DNA from: Lolium rigidum
Lineage: Eukaryota > Streptophyta > Magnoliopsida > Poales > Poaceae
Length of the DNA: 64,000 nucleotides
Reading direction: 5' to 3'
Assembly (NCBI RefSeq): GCF_022539505.1
Contig: NC_061508.1
Span: 348,329,484-348,393,483, forward strand
In this document: positions 63,794 through 64,000 of the stretch, one piece after another
Layout of the letters: each line of letters begins with the position of its first letter
Position numbering within the stretch: the first letter of the stretch is position 1
The notes under the pieces: model-generated
Database searches by the model: none
Told to the model about the DNA's origin: nothing
What the model saw: only the letters and a program-made list of their open reading frames with translations
Translations under genes and position numbers: made by a program

Positions 63794-64000
63794 GGACCTT
63801 CGCCGGTGGACCGTGTCGAGCTAGTTTTTCTTCCTTTTCACCTTGTTATCCCTTGTATCGGACTAGTTCGTTGTGCATGTTGAGAGGCCTCGTTGGGGCG
63901 ATTCCTCTCGTCTGTGCTGTGGATGCTTTGCTCGGTTAGGAGCATGTCTGCACTGTTGTGATTGTCTGTCTTATGTACTCTGCCGTTGTGTGGCTTCATT

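Larger units (their letters stand above)
61804..64000 (+). mobile_element. LINE, 5'-truncated with 5' inversion
   Basis: The RT part is inverted and the C-terminal part is forward, joined near 62475-62484 with a short piece of the protein missing between them. This is the outcome of twin priming known for L1-type insertions. 63794-64000 is the 3' UTR; the poly-A and right target duplication lie outside the window. Confidence 0.83.

Overview
The window is repeat DNA from a large grass genome, most likely a pooid grass (Triticeae or a relative such as oat or ryegrass). I judge this from the mix of CACTA, PIF/Harbinger, Helitron, Athila-type and Tat-type Ty3/Gypsy elements and a LINE, nearly all broken or nested. 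I found no intact ordinary host gene. Names such as A1, B and C below are mine; I did not assign published family names because no library search was possible.

Layout. 1-696 is the 3' part of a Gypsy LTR cut into a CACTA transposon (697-2464). 2465-3385 is unassigned. 3386-10845 is a second CACTA element with an Ulp1-type protease gene on the minus strand; a 5.4-kb terminal-inverted-repeat (TIR) element (4763-10143) sits inside its (AT)n tract. 10846-14655 (A1, minus) and 14756-18630 (A2, plus) are two 3' halves of one Athila-like non-autonomous family, facing each other across a 100-N assembly gap.

18631-50127 is one Athila-type element, B, on the minus strand: 5' LTR 48615-50127, tRNA-Asp primer site, gag-protease, RT, RNase H, integrase, a third ORF, and a 3' LTR remnant at 18631-18947. 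It is split by four insertions: A2 in its 3' LTR, the Tat-type deletion derivative C (20258-26762), the complete non-autonomous element A3 (27231-40759, target duplication CCAAT), and a PIF/Harbinger transposon (44322-46449, duplication TTA). A3 itself carries Helitron DNA (31083-36459) in its gag-protease gene.

50128-51077 is mostly unassigned. 51089-61718 is a small Mutator-like element with an 11-bp duplication, split by the nearly complete Tat-type element D (51344-61591), which has gag, protease, RT, two RNase H domains, integrase and an antisense ORF. 61804-64000 is a 5'-inverted, 5'-truncated LINE that runs off the window.

How the parts relate. B and D have coding parts for all retrotransposition steps, though with frameshifts. 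A3 (gag-protease only) and C (no capsid core, no RT or integrase) would need enzymes in trans; D-type elements are the natural helpers for C. C and D share LTR hairpins with compensatory base changes, and an antisense acidic ORF with a TATA-like box at the same distance upstream; these are the most interesting signals here. Many frameshifts and LTR-pair differences are CTG/CTCG indels, which points to a systematic sequencing artefact rather than decay.
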